This document shows, piece after piece, positions 32,852-41,941 of a stretch of 64,000 nt of DNA. The notes under the pieces were generated by a model. It saw only the letters and a program-made list of their open reading frames with translations. It searched no databases and had not been told where the DNA came from. The translations under genes and the position numbers were made by a program. Each line of letters opens with the position of its first letter. Position 1 is the first letter of the stretch. The stretch comes from Streptomyces sp. ISL-96 (lineage in GTDB: Bacteria > Actinomycetota > Actinomycetes > Streptomycetales > Streptomycetaceae). The stretch covers positions 62,001 through 126,000 of the forward strand of contig NZ_JAGGPA010000009.1 in assembly GCF_018614035.1 (NCBI RefSeq), in the 5' to 3' direction.

Positions 32852-33044
32852 GCCCGAGAGTCCCCCCATTCAACTGTCGCGCCCCACCTGCACGACCGTG
32901 AGTCCGCAGGTCGACCGGACATGCCAGCTGGCCGTCAGCGTGGGTGCTCGTGTGCGTCGGAATGGGGATGTCGCACCAGCGGCCGTTCCCGCAGCCACTG
33001 AGCCTGGGGCCGAGCCGCCCCCTCAACCTTCCGCGCCCCACTCA
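32852..33044 (-). repeat. Right arm of the ~190-bp inverted repeat
   Basis: On the minus strand it starts GTGAGTGGGGCGCGG and ends GGTGGGGCGCGACAGTTGAA, TGGGG, mirroring the left arm at 29402. The inside distance between arms is about 3.26 kb. Confidence 0.8.
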
Positions 33045-33145
33045 CCGGGCCCGTCGGGCGGCGACGGTGAGCGGCCAATCGCCGGACCTTCCCGTGGGCG
33101 GCCCCCAACGCAGACGCGATCAACGCCCCAGGGCCGCCAACGCCC

Positions 33146-33337
33146 CTACCCCACGATGCGCTCGTCCTTGATCGCGTTCAGCAGCGCTGCCAAGGCCGTC
33201 GGCGTCGCGGTGGTGATCTCCGTGGGGCGGTCGCTCTCGCGGAGGTGGATGTGGCCAGTGGCGCCGGTTGCCAACTCGACGCATTCACCCTCGCCGCCGG
33301 TGCTGAATGAGGACTTCTGCCAGGTGAGCTGCGGCAT
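33146..33337 (-). CDS. DUF397 small partner protein
   Basis: 63 residues. The pattern MPQLTWQKSSFSTGGEGECVELATGATGHIHLRESDRPTEITTATPTALAALLNAIK is a complete DUF397 domain (W.KSS.S...G.CVE.A, then a 'RDS'-like segment and helix). These are partners of XRE-DUF5753 regulators (AbaA/WhiJ/Scr-type modules). It follows the regulator gene with 8 bases between. ATG 33337. Confidence 0.92.
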   Translation of the reverse strand: MPQLTWQKSSFSTGGEGECVELATGATGHIHLRESDRPTEITTATPTALAALLNAIKDERIVG

Positions 33338-33345
33338 CTGACTCC

Positions 33346-34233
33346 CTACAGTTCGTACATGATGTGCTGGATCAGGCTGAGCGAGTCCCGGCTGTCGTGA
33401 GACTCGGGTGCGGACTCCGGATCGACCGGTTCGAGCGCCAGTTCGGAGAGCCGCTCAAACATCTTGCCGTACTTGTCGTTGGCATCTCCATCCCCCAGGA
33501 AGACGGACTTCAGCGGGTGTTCGATGTAGACGGTGTCCAACTCCCGTGTCGCACCGCTGAAAAGAATGAACGGACGGCTGAACGCGGCGTAAGCACCGCG
33601 CTCGAAGGGGAAGATCTGGAGCGTCACGTTGGGCAGGCGGGCGATCTCGATCAGTCGCAGCAACTGCTTGCGCAGTGTCCTGGTGCCGCCCACGTGCAGG
33701 CGTAGAGCGGCCTCGTGGACGATTGCGTGGTACGGGACCGCGTCGGGGTCGGTCAGGACGCGTTGCCGGGCCATACGAAACGCCACGTATCGGTCCACAC
33801 GCTCCTGGTCCTGATCCTGCTCGGCCGTGGAGACCACCGCGCGAGCGTAATCCTCGGTCTGGAACATGCCTGGAATGAAAAGCGGCTCGTGGATGCGGAT
33901 GCCGGAGCAGCGAGACTCCAGTTCCGCGAGGTCGCGCGCCCTCGGTCCGATGGCGTTCTTGAAGTCGTCCCACCATCCCTTTCCCAGTTCCTGTGCCATT
34001 TCCATGAGCCCGTCGAAGTACGGGCCGTGTGGGCATCCGTACTCCCGCAGCAGCTTGTAGAGCCGGTTGCGGGACACGTCGATCCGGCCCGCCTCGATGT
34101 TGCTGATCCGCGTGCGGTCCGCGTCGAGCAGGGCGCCGGCCCGGTCGCCGGAAAGCCCCGCGCTGTTCCTGAGCTTGCGAAGTTCGAGCCCGAGCCGTCG
34201 CTGCCGCTCGCTGGGGTTGCTCCTGGGTGGCAT
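33346..34233 (-). CDS. XRE-family regulator with DUF5753 domain
   Basis: 295 residues, ATG 34233 with AGGAGG seven bases upstream. The helix-turn-helix is about 12-60 (LGLELRKLRNSAGLSGDRAGALLDADRTRISNIEAGRIDV). DUF5753 runs from about 90 (IHEPLFIPGMFQTEDYARAVV; LRLHVGGTRTLRKQLLRLIEIARLPNVTLQIFPFERGAYAAF). With DUF397 downstream and a divergent ATPase it makes the classical Streptomyces three-part module. Likely DNA-binding repressor whose activity is changed by the DUF397 protein. Confidence 0.92.
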   Translation of the reverse strand: MPPRSNPSERQRRLGLELRKLRNSAGLSGDRAGALLDADRTRISNIEAGRIDVSRNRLYKLLREYGCPHGPYFDGLMEMAQELGKGWWDDFKNAIGPRARDLAELESRCSGIRIHEPLFIPGMFQTEDYARAVVSTAEQDQDQERVDRYVAFRMARQRVLTDPDAVPYHAIVHEAALRLHVGGTRTLRKQLLRLIEIARLPNVTLQIFPFERGAYAAFSRPFILFSGATRELDTVYIEHPLKSVFLGDGDANDKYGKMFERLSELALEPVDPESAPESHDSRDSLSLIQHIMYEL

Positions 34234-34468
34234 GTTCGACCTCCTGCAGCGCAGTCTGCCGGTGCGAACCCCCGTGGTCACCGGAACGTTCGCCTGTCAC
34301 CCACTCTGGTGACATATCTGGTAAACGGTTGCACCTAGCAAAACGCGTTCCCTACCTTCGGGAGCAACCGAACCAACCCCCGCAGCATGAGGAAGTACCC
34401 CCGGCCTTCGGCGATTTGAGGGCGGACCTGGTCACCACAACGCGCTGCGCGCTCCCAGGAGGCTCCCC

Positions 34469-34903
34469 ATGGAGGACCCGCCCCGCCCCACCGACGTATC
34501 CCTCGTCTTCCCGCCCGACCCCGTCTGGGTCCGCACCGCCCGCGAGACCGTCCGTACGCTCCTCGCCGTCGCCGGCCGCGCCGACCTCACCGACGCCGCG
34601 CTCCTCCTCACCTCCGAGGCCGTCACCAACGCCGTCAACGCCTGCCGAACCACCGCGTGCACCAGCCCCGTGACTCTCTCCGCCGGATGGACCGACCCTC
34701 ACCGGCTCCGAGTGCTCGTCCATGACGGCGCGCCGGGGCTCCCGGAATGCCGAGCACCCGCCGCCGAGGAGGAGGGCGGGCGCGGGATGATGCTGATCTC
34801 GTACGGCGCCGATGCCTGGGGCGTCTGCACGCACGGGCCCGGTAGGGGCAAGGCGACCTGGTTCGAACTCGGTCGGCTCAAGCTCGACAGGTCGTCACAG
34901 TGA
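34469..34903 (+). CDS. ATP-binding anti-sigma/RsbW-like protein
   Basis: 144 residues with a GHKL/HATPase fold: N-box LLTSEAVTNAVNACRT, then LRVLVHDGAPGLP and GRGMMLISYGADAWG as G-boxes. Family members are anti-sigma factor kinases or regulators. ATG 34469 has AGGAGG seven bases upstream. It is divergent from XRE-DUF5753, the usual partner arrangement. The target sigma factor or anti-sigma antagonist is not in the window. Confidence 0.87.
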   Translation: MEDPPRPTDVSLVFPPDPVWVRTARETVRTLLAVAGRADLTDAALLLTSEAVTNAVNACRTTACTSPVTLSAGWTDPHRLRVLVHDGAPGLPECRAPAAEEEGGRGMMLISYGADAWGVCTHGPGRGKATWFELGRLKLDRSSQ

Positions 34904-35011
34904 GGACGCTGCCTGCGTTGCGACAGGTTGTAGCGGCGACGGTCGTGCCGTCCGGCTGACTGGCATGGGGAGTACGGCCCGGGTCTCGGACCGAACACTG
35001 CCGTCGTCTCA

Positions 35012-36448
<1,437 letters not shown>

Positions 36449-36482
36449 GGAAGTCCTCCTTGTAGGAGAGGGAAAAGGAAAG

Positions 36483-37331
36483 TCAGCCCTTGACCGCGCC
36501 CTGCATGATCCCGCCCACGATCTGCCTCCCGAACAGCACGAAAGCCAGCAGCAGCGGCAGCGTGCCGAGCAGCGCGCCGGCCATGATGACCGACTGGTCC
36601 GGGACGAATCCCTGGCCGAGGTTGGCGAGCGCCACCTGCACGGTCGGGTTGTCCTGGGTGAGGGCGATGATCGGCCAGAAGAAGTCGTTCCAGGCGGCCA
36701 CGAACGTGAGCATGCCCAGTACCGCCATAGCCGGTCGCGCGGCCGGGAAGACGATGTGCCAGATGACGCGAAGACTGCTCGCGCCGTCCACCCGCGCCGC
36801 CTCGACCAGTTCGCTGGGCAGCGCCTGCACCAGGTACTGGCGCATGAAGAAGACCCCGAAGGCGCTGACGAGAGTCGGCAGGATGACGGCCTGGAGCTGG
36901 TCGGTCCACTCCAGCTCCGCGACCGTCATGAACAGGGGTACGACGCTGAGCTGCGGCGGCACCATCATCGTGGCCACGACCAGCAGCATCAGCAGGTTCT
37001 TGAAGCGGAAGCGGAGCTTGGCGAACGCGAAGCCCGCGAGGGTCGAGAAGAGCACCGTACCCAGCGCGATCGTCCCGGCCACCACCGCCGTATTGAGCAG
37101 CGCCAGTCCCATGTTGGCGTCGGTCCAGGCCGTCTGGAGATTTTTGAAGAGGTTGCTGCCGAACCAGAACGGCGGCGGCGTCTGTGACAGCCGGGTGCTG
37201 TTGCGGGAGGCCGCGATCGCCGTCCACACAAGGGGGAAGAGCGACCCGACCGTGAAGATGATCAGCACGGCGTAGGTGAGGGGGCCGCCGTGCAGATGGC
37301 GGCCGGCGCGAGTACGCAATGTATTCGTCAA
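36483..37331 (-). CDS. cebG: Cellobiose ABC transporter permease (MalG type)
   Basis: 282 residues, six membrane segments beginning [21 protein letters not shown]. The cytoplasmic coupling loop [25 protein letters not shown] is the EAA motif near residue 190. CUT1 MalG class. Start overlaps the previous stop by four bases. The transporter needs an ATPase; none is in the window, and Streptomyces use the shared MsiK, so this is expected. Confidence 0.93.
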   Translation of the reverse strand: MTNTLRTRAGRHLHGGPLTYAVLIIFTVGSLFPLVWTAIAASRNSTRLSQTPPPFWFGSNLFKNLQTAWTDANMGLALLNTAVVAGTIALGTVLFSTLAGFAFAKLRFRFKNLLMLLVVATMMVPPQLSVVPLFMTVAELEWTDQLQAVILPTLVSAFGVFFMRQYLVQALPSELVEAARVDGASSLRVIWHIVFPAARPAMAVLGMLTFVAAWNDFFWPIIALTQDNPTVQVALANLGQGFVPDQSVIMAGALLGTLPLLLAFVLFGRQIVGGIMQGAVKG

Positions 37332-38359
37332 TGGCTCTTCCTCAGGCGGCGGGCGATCAGCAGGTACACACCCGCGACGATCAGCAGAATCAGGAACATC
37401 GCCCAGGCGATAGCGGAAGCCCGCCCGAGGTGGAAGTTGAACCAGCCCTGCTCGTAGAGGTACAGGCCCAGGGTCTGGAACTGGTGCGACGCCCCGCCCT
37501 TCTGCCCGCCAGCCCCGCCGAACAGCAGCGGCTCACCGAAGAGCTGCGTCGCCCCGATCGTCGACACGACGACCGTGAAGAGGATCGTCGGGCGAAGGGA
37601 GGGGATGGTTACGTGGATGAACTGCTGCCATCTGGTCGCCCCGTCCAGCGCCGCCGACTCGTACAGGTCGTTCGGCACGGCCTGCATCGCGGCCAGATAG
37701 ATCAGCGCGTTGTAGCCGGTCCACCGCCAGATCACGATTGTCGAGACGGCGACCTGCGACGACAGGGTCCCGCTCTGCCAGTCGACCTTCCCGAGCCCCA
37801 CCGCGTCCAGTGCCCAGTTGATCATCCCGTAGTCGCGCCCGAAGAGGAGTACGAAGACGAGGGTCGCTGCCGCCACCGACGTGGCGTACGGAGTCAGGAT
37901 CGCTACCCGGAAGAAACCCGAGGCGCGCAGCCGGTAATTGAGCAGATGTGCGATGCCGAGCGCCATCAGGAGCTGCGGCACCGTCGAGATGATTCCGATG
38001 GTGAAGGTGTTGCGCAGTGCGTTCCAGAAGAACTCGTCCTCCAGCAGCCGCGTGTAGTTGTGCAGCCCCACCCACTGCATGTCGTTCGGCGCCGACAGCG
38101 ATACGCGGTGCAGCGACGACCAGCCCGTATAGAGGAGAGGGAAGACCCCGAAGGCCGCGAAGAAGACGAAGAAGGGCGCGACGAAGGCGTACGGGCTGTA
38201 CTTCGTGTCCCAGCGGTAGCGCCTGCTCCGCCACACCCGGCGGCGGTCGGTGCCCTGCGGCCGCTCGACCGCCACGGGCGCGGGGCGGTCGGGGGCCGGG
38301 ACCGCGTCCCCCGAGGAAGGGGACGCGGCCTGGTCGGACTGGTCGGTGTACGGACGCAT
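37328..38359 (-). CDS. cebF: Cellobiose ABC transporter permease (MalF type)
   Basis: 343 residues. A variable N-terminus of about 60 residues precedes YAFVAPFFVFFAAFGVFPLLY, the first of six membrane segments. The EAA loop is YESAALDGATRWQQFIHVTIPSLRP. MalF-type CUT1 permease, forming the channel with the neighbouring MalG type. Its start overlaps the binding-protein stop (TGATG). Confidence 0.93.
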   Translation of the reverse strand: MRPYTDQSDQAASPSSGDAVPAPDRPAPVAVERPQGTDRRRVWRSRRYRWDTKYSPYAFVAPFFVFFAAFGVFPLLYTGWSSLHRVSLSAPNDMQWVGLHNYTRLLEDEFFWNALRNTFTIGIISTVPQLLMALGIAHLLNYRLRASGFFRVAILTPYATSVAAATLVFVLLFGRDYGMINWALDAVGLGKVDWQSGTLSSQVAVSTIVIWRWTGYNALIYLAAMQAVPNDLYESAALDGATRWQQFIHVTIPSLRPTILFTVVVSTIGATQLFGEPLLFGGAGGQKGGASHQFQTLGLYLYEQGWFNFHLGRASAIAWAMFLILLIVAGVYLLIARRLRKSH

Positions 38360-39693
38360 CAGCCGTCCACCGCGTTGTCGATCTCCTTCAGGGCCGCCTT
38401 CCAGCCCTCCTCCGGGCTCTTGCCCTGCTGCTCCACCTGGAGGATGCCGACATCACCGAAAGCGGTACCGATCTGCTGATCCTTCGGGCCGATCACCAGC
38501 GTCGGAATGCCCTTGGCCGCCGCGGCGAAGAGCTGCCCGGTCGGTGCGTCGCCGAAGTACGGGTTCTTGGCGCCGGAGACCACGTCCAAGTCGTACGCCG
38601 GCGGGGTGGACGGGAAGCTCGCCTGCTTGTCGAAGAGCTTCGCCTGCTGTTCGGGTGCGGTCAGCCAGGCCGCCAGCTTGATCGCTTCCGCCTTGTTCTT
38701 GGCCGCCTTCGGTACGCCGATGAACGAGCCGCCCCAGTTGGCGGGCTTCGGCGCCGCCGCGACGTCCCACTTGTCCTCGCCCGCCTTGCCCGACTTCTCC
38801 TTGATGTAACCGAGCATCCACGGCGGGCAGGAGACGGTGGCGAAGGCCCCGTTGGCGTACGCCTGGTCCCAGGCCTTGTCGAACTGCTTCAGCTTGCCCG
38901 TCAGTCCGCCCTGCGCCGCCTGCATCGCCAGGTCCCATGCGGTCTTCACGGCCGGGCTGTCCTTGTAGATCAGCTTGCCGTCGCTGTCGTAGAACCGCTG
39001 CGCGTAACCGTTGTTGACGGCGGCGAAGAGGCCGGCGGCCGAGTCGGTGAACGTGGTGCCCTTGGGGCCCTTCGCCTTGTATTCCTTGCCGGCGTCGACG
39101 TACTTCTGCCAGTCGCCCGCCCACAGCTTGCCCACCGCCTCGCGGTCGGTCGGCAGCCCGGCCTTCTCGAACAGGTCCTTGCGGTAACACATGCCCATGG
39201 GCCCGATGTCCGTACCGAGCGCGATGGTCCGCCCGTCCTTGGTGGACCCCTGCGCCCACTTCCAGTCCAGCCAGTTGGACTTGTCGACACCCGGCGCCTT
39301 TGAAAGGTCCTCGAACTTGTCGGCCTGCGTGGTGGCGATCTCGTTGATGTTCCCGACCTCTATGGCCTGGATGTCCTGGAGGCCGCTGTTGGCCGCGAGG
39401 TGCGTCAGGAGTTCCGGGTAATACGTGTCGACGCGCTCGGTCACGTCCTCCTTGATGACGATCTCCGGGTGCAGCTTCATGTACTCGTCGTAGAGCCCGG
39501 CCTGTTTGTAGCCGAAGACGCCGAAGGTGCCGATCTCGATGACGGTCTTGCCCTTGGCGTCCTTCTTGCTGCCGCCGGAGCCACGGGTTCCCTCGTCGCT
39601 GTCCTCGGCGCAGCCGCCGAGCAGGCCGGCGCCGAGTGCGACCACAGCGGCGACGACCACCGTCCGGCGAGGCGTACGGGTACTGATGCGCAT
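38359..39693 (-). CDS. cebE: Cellobiose-binding lipoprotein
   Basis: 444 residues, ATG 39693 with AGGAGG six bases upstream. The signal peptide has the lipobox LLGGC (Cys near 29), then a Gly/Ser/Lys linker and a type-1 extracellular solute-binding domain (QAGLYDEYMKLHPEIVIKEDVTERVDTYYPEL, AIEVGNINEIATTQADKFEDL). It captures cello-oligosaccharides and delivers them to the two permeases. First gene of a four-gene operon. The perfect CebR palindrome lies 115 bases upstream of its start. Assignment rests on that operator, on divergent cebR and on synteny. Confidence 0.92.
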   Translation of the reverse strand: MRISTRTPRRTVVVAAVVALGAGLLGGCAEDSDEGTRGSGGSKKDAKGKTVIEIGTFGVFGYKQAGLYDEYMKLHPEIVIKEDVTERVDTYYPELLTHLAANSGLQDIQAIEVGNINEIATTQADKFEDLSKAPGVDKSNWLDWKWAQGSTKDGRTIALGTDIGPMGMCYRKDLFEKAGLPTDREAVGKLWAGDWQKYVDAGKEYKAKGPKGTTFTDSAAGLFAAVNNGYAQRFYDSDGKLIYKDSPAVKTAWDLAMQAAQGGLTGKLKQFDKAWDQAYANGAFATVSCPPWMLGYIKEKSGKAGEDKWDVAAAPKPANWGGSFIGVPKAAKNKAEAIKLAAWLTAPEQQAKLFDKQASFPSTPPAYDLDVVSGAKNPYFGDAPTGQLFAAAAKGIPTLVIGPKDQQIGTAFGDVGILQVEQQGKSPEEGWKAALKEIDNAVDG

Positions 39694-39807
39694 TGCGTCC
39701 TCCTTGCGCCCTGACGTGCCGACCCCCCGGCCAACTGCGTTGATGAGCCCCTGAGGTGCGGCTGCGGCCCGGGCGGGGAACGTGCGGGATGTGTATGAGT
39801 CCGGTAG

Positions 39808-39825
39808 TGTGGGAGCGCTCCCACA
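39808..39825. promoter_or_regulatory. CebR operator
   Basis: Perfect 18-bp palindrome TGTGGGAGCGCTCCCACA containing the published CebR consensus TGGGAGCGCTCCCA. It lies between cebE and cebR and would give cellobiose-inducible expression of the operon. Confidence 0.92.
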
Positions 39826-39936
39826 TGTGATGTGTTGAAGGTTCGCGGCTCCTCGCGGGGGTGTCAAGGCACCGGACGCGGGATTTCGGGTCCGAGACCG
39901 CTATGAGATATTGCGCAGCGCCGTTCGGCCACCGGA

Positions 39937-39969
39937 CGGCGACCGAACGGCGACCGAACGGCGACCGAA
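39937..39969. repeat. Three tandem 11-bp units upstream of cebR
   Basis: CGGCGACCGAA occurs three times in exact tandem, ending 28 bases before the cebR start, followed by a partial CGGCG. A similar unit in inverse order (GCCGTTCGGCC) lies just upstream (39920-39930). Confidence 0.75.
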
Positions 39970-39997
39970 CGGCGCACGATATGGGGAGGTCGGGACG

Positions 39998-41065
39998 ATG
40001 GTGAATCGTGGAATCCGGGGCCAAGGGGGCCGGAGCGGCGGACGGCCGACTCTTGAAGAAGTGGCCGCACGCGCCGGTGTGGGCCGGGGCACCGTCTCCC
40101 GGGTGGTGAACGGCTCCCCGCGCGTCAGCGACGAGACCCGCGCCGCCGTGGAGGCCGCGGTGGACGAGCTGGGGTACGTACCGAACCGCGCGGCCCGCGC
40201 CCTCGCCGCCAACCGCACCGACGCCGTCGCGCTCGTCGTCCCCGAGGTCGAGTCCCGGTTCTTCGCCGAGCCGTACTTCTCCGACATCGTGCGCGGCGTC
40301 GGCGCCGCCCTCGACAGCACCGAGATGCAGCTGCTGCTCACCATCGTCGGCAGCGACCGCGAGCGCGGCCGCCTGGCCCACTACCTCGCCGGGCACCGTG
40401 TCGACGGCGTGCTGCTCGTCTCCGTGCGCGCCGACGATCCGCTGCCCGAGCAGCTGGTCCGGCTCGGCATCCCGACGGTCATCAGCGGCCGCCGCTCCGA
40501 GCAGGAGGCACTGCCCTGTGTCGACGCGGACAACGTGACGGGCGCGCAGAGCGCCGTGGCTCACCTCATATCCCGCGGCCGGCGCACGATAGCGACCATC
40601 ACAGGACGACTGGAGGTGTACGGCGCCCAGTGCCGCCTCGACGGCTACCGCCAGGCCCTGGCCGCGGCCGGCCTCGGCGTCGACGAGCGGCTGATCGCCC
40701 CCGCCGACTTCACCGAGGAGGGCGGCCGCCGCGCCATGACCGACCTGCTCGAACGCAGTCCCGACCTGGACGCGGTCTTCGTCGCGTCGGACGTCATGGC
40801 GGCGGGCGCCCGCCAGGTCCTGCGCGAGCAGGGCCGCAGTGTCCCCGGCGATGTGGCGCTGGTCGGCTTCGACGACTCGCCCATCGCCCGGCACATGGAC
40901 CCGCCGCTGACCAGCGTCCGGGTGCCGATCGAGGAGATGGGCCGCGAGATGACGCGCGTCCTGCTGGAAGAGATCGCCGACCGCCGCCCGGACGGCACGC
41001 GCAGCATCACCGCCCCGCGCCAGAGCGTGTTCCCGACGGAGCTGGTGACCCGTGCCTCGTCATGA
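39998..41065 (+). CDS. cebR: CebR-type LacI-family repressor
   Basis: 355 residues from ATG 39998; GGGGAGG is ten bases upstream. The LacI helix-turn-helix is PTLEEVAARAGVGRGTVSRVVNGSPRVSDETRAAVEAAVDELGYVPN (about 16-63), followed by the periplasmic-binding-like ligand domain (ALVVPEVESRFFAEPYFSDIV, VDGVLLVSVR, PGDVALVGFDDSPIARHMDPPLTSVRVP). CebR represses cellulose and cellobiose utilisation; cellobiose releases it. In some species it also affects phytotoxin genes. It is divergent from the operon it should control. Confidence 0.92.
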   Translation: MVNRGIRGQGGRSGGRPTLEEVAARAGVGRGTVSRVVNGSPRVSDETRAAVEAAVDELGYVPNRAARALAANRTDAVALVVPEVESRFFAEPYFSDIVRGVGAALDSTEMQLLLTIVGSDRERGRLAHYLAGHRVDGVLLVSVRADDPLPEQLVRLGIPTVISGRRSEQEALPCVDADNVTGAQSAVAHLISRGRRTIATITGRLEVYGAQCRLDGYRQALAAAGLGVDERLIAPADFTEEGGRRAMTDLLERSPDLDAVFVASDVMAAGARQVLREQGRSVPGDVALVGFDDSPIARHMDPPLTSVRVPIEEMGREMTRVLLEEIADRRPDGTRSITAPRQSVFPTELVTRASS

Positions 41066-41112
41066 CCTGTACCCGTCATGACCCGTGCATGGTCATGACG
41101 GACACAGCAAAA

Positions 41113-41156
41113 CGATCCGAGCCCCCGACCTGTTTCCAGGTCGGGGGCTCGGATCG
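41113..41156. terminator. Bidirectional strong hairpin
   Basis: A perfect 20-bp stem (CGATCCGAGCCCCCGACCTG and complement) with a 4-base loop TTTC separates convergent cebR and tRNA-His. Confidence 0.85.
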
Positions 41157-41161
41157 ATCAG

Positions 41162-41234
41162 GGTGAGTGACGGGACTTGAACCCGCGGCCACCTGGACCA
41201 CAACCAGGTGCTCTACCAACTGAGCTACACCCAC
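41162..41234 (-). tRNA. tRNA-His (GTG anticodon)
   Basis: Minus strand. Acceptor GTGGGTG pairs with CACTCAC, the D-arm TAGCTCAGTTGG and T-arm GGTTCAAGTCC are standard, the anticodon loop TTGTGGT gives GTG. An extra G follows at 41235 on the 5' side opposite C73, as in all tRNA-His. Confidence 0.95.
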
Positions 41235-41327
41235 CGTGGCCGGTCGTTTCCGACCGGCTGAGAAAAAGTGTACAGGGTCCCAGAGGGTGCTCGCGCCCGG
41301 GTTTGACCGGGCCTCACCGAATGCTTA

Positions 41328-41936
41328 TTACCCGTGTTCCGCAGGCAGGACGTACTTCGCGGCGATCTTCTTCGCCGTTTCGGAGTCGGGCCCGGGCTGC
41401 GGTACGAACACCGCTTCCCGGTAGTAGCGCAGCTCCGCGATGGAGTCCTTGATGTCGGCGAGCGCCCGGTGGTTGCCGTTTTTCTCCGGGCTGTTGAAGT
41501 ACGCCCGCGGGTACCAGCGCCGGGACAGCTCCTTGATCGACGAGACATCCACGATCCGGTAGTGGAGGTACGCCTCCAGCTCCGACATGTCCCGCAGCAG
41601 GAACCCGCGGTCGGTGCCGACCGAGTTTCCGCACAGCGGGGTCTTGCCGGGCTCCTTCACGTATTTCTTCACGTAGGCCAGGACCTGTTCCTCGGCGTCG
41701 GCCAGCGTCGTTCCGCCGGCCAGCTCGTCGAGCAGGCCCGAGGCGGTGTGCATCTGCCGCACCACCTCGGGCATGGTCTCCAGGGCCGCGTCCGGCGGGC
41801 GGATCACGATGTCCACCCCGTCGCCGAGCACGTTGAGCTCCGAGTCGGTGACCAGTGCGGCCACCTCAATGAGTGCGTCGTCCGTCAGCGAGAGCCCGGT
41901 CATCTCGCAGTCGATCCACACCATGCGATCGTTCAT
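41328..41936 (-). CDS. orn: Oligoribonuclease
   Basis: 202 residues. DEDDh exonuclease motifs: Asp9 and Glu11 in MVWIDCEMTGL, Asp in NSVGTDRGFL, and His/Asp in HRALADIKDSI. It degrades 2-5-nt RNA to nucleotides and in many bacteria also pGpG, linking it to c-di-GMP turnover. ATG 41936 is five bases after the adpA stop; an in-frame GTG at 41945 would overlap adpA. Downstream of adpA and probably co-transcribed, as known for ornA of Streptomyces. Confidence 0.94.
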   Translation of the reverse strand: MNDRMVWIDCEMTGLSLTDDALIEVAALVTDSELNVLGDGVDIVIRPPDAALETMPEVVRQMHTASGLLDELAGGTTLADAEEQVLAYVKKYVKEPGKTPLCGNSVGTDRGFLLRDMSELEAYLHYRIVDVSSIKELSRRWYPRAYFNSPEKNGNHRALADIKDSIAELRYYREAVFVPQPGPDSETAKKIAAKYVLPAEHG

Positions 41937-41941
41937 ATGTC

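Noticed and set aside
33061..33145. Possible extension of the DUF397 gene or a small RNA
   Set aside because: No start codon, stem with T-tract or conserved motif was seen, so no feature is assigned.
38453..40894. 813-codon minus-strand frame
   Set aside because: Antisense to cebR and out of frame with cebE; composition is that of a high-GC shadow.
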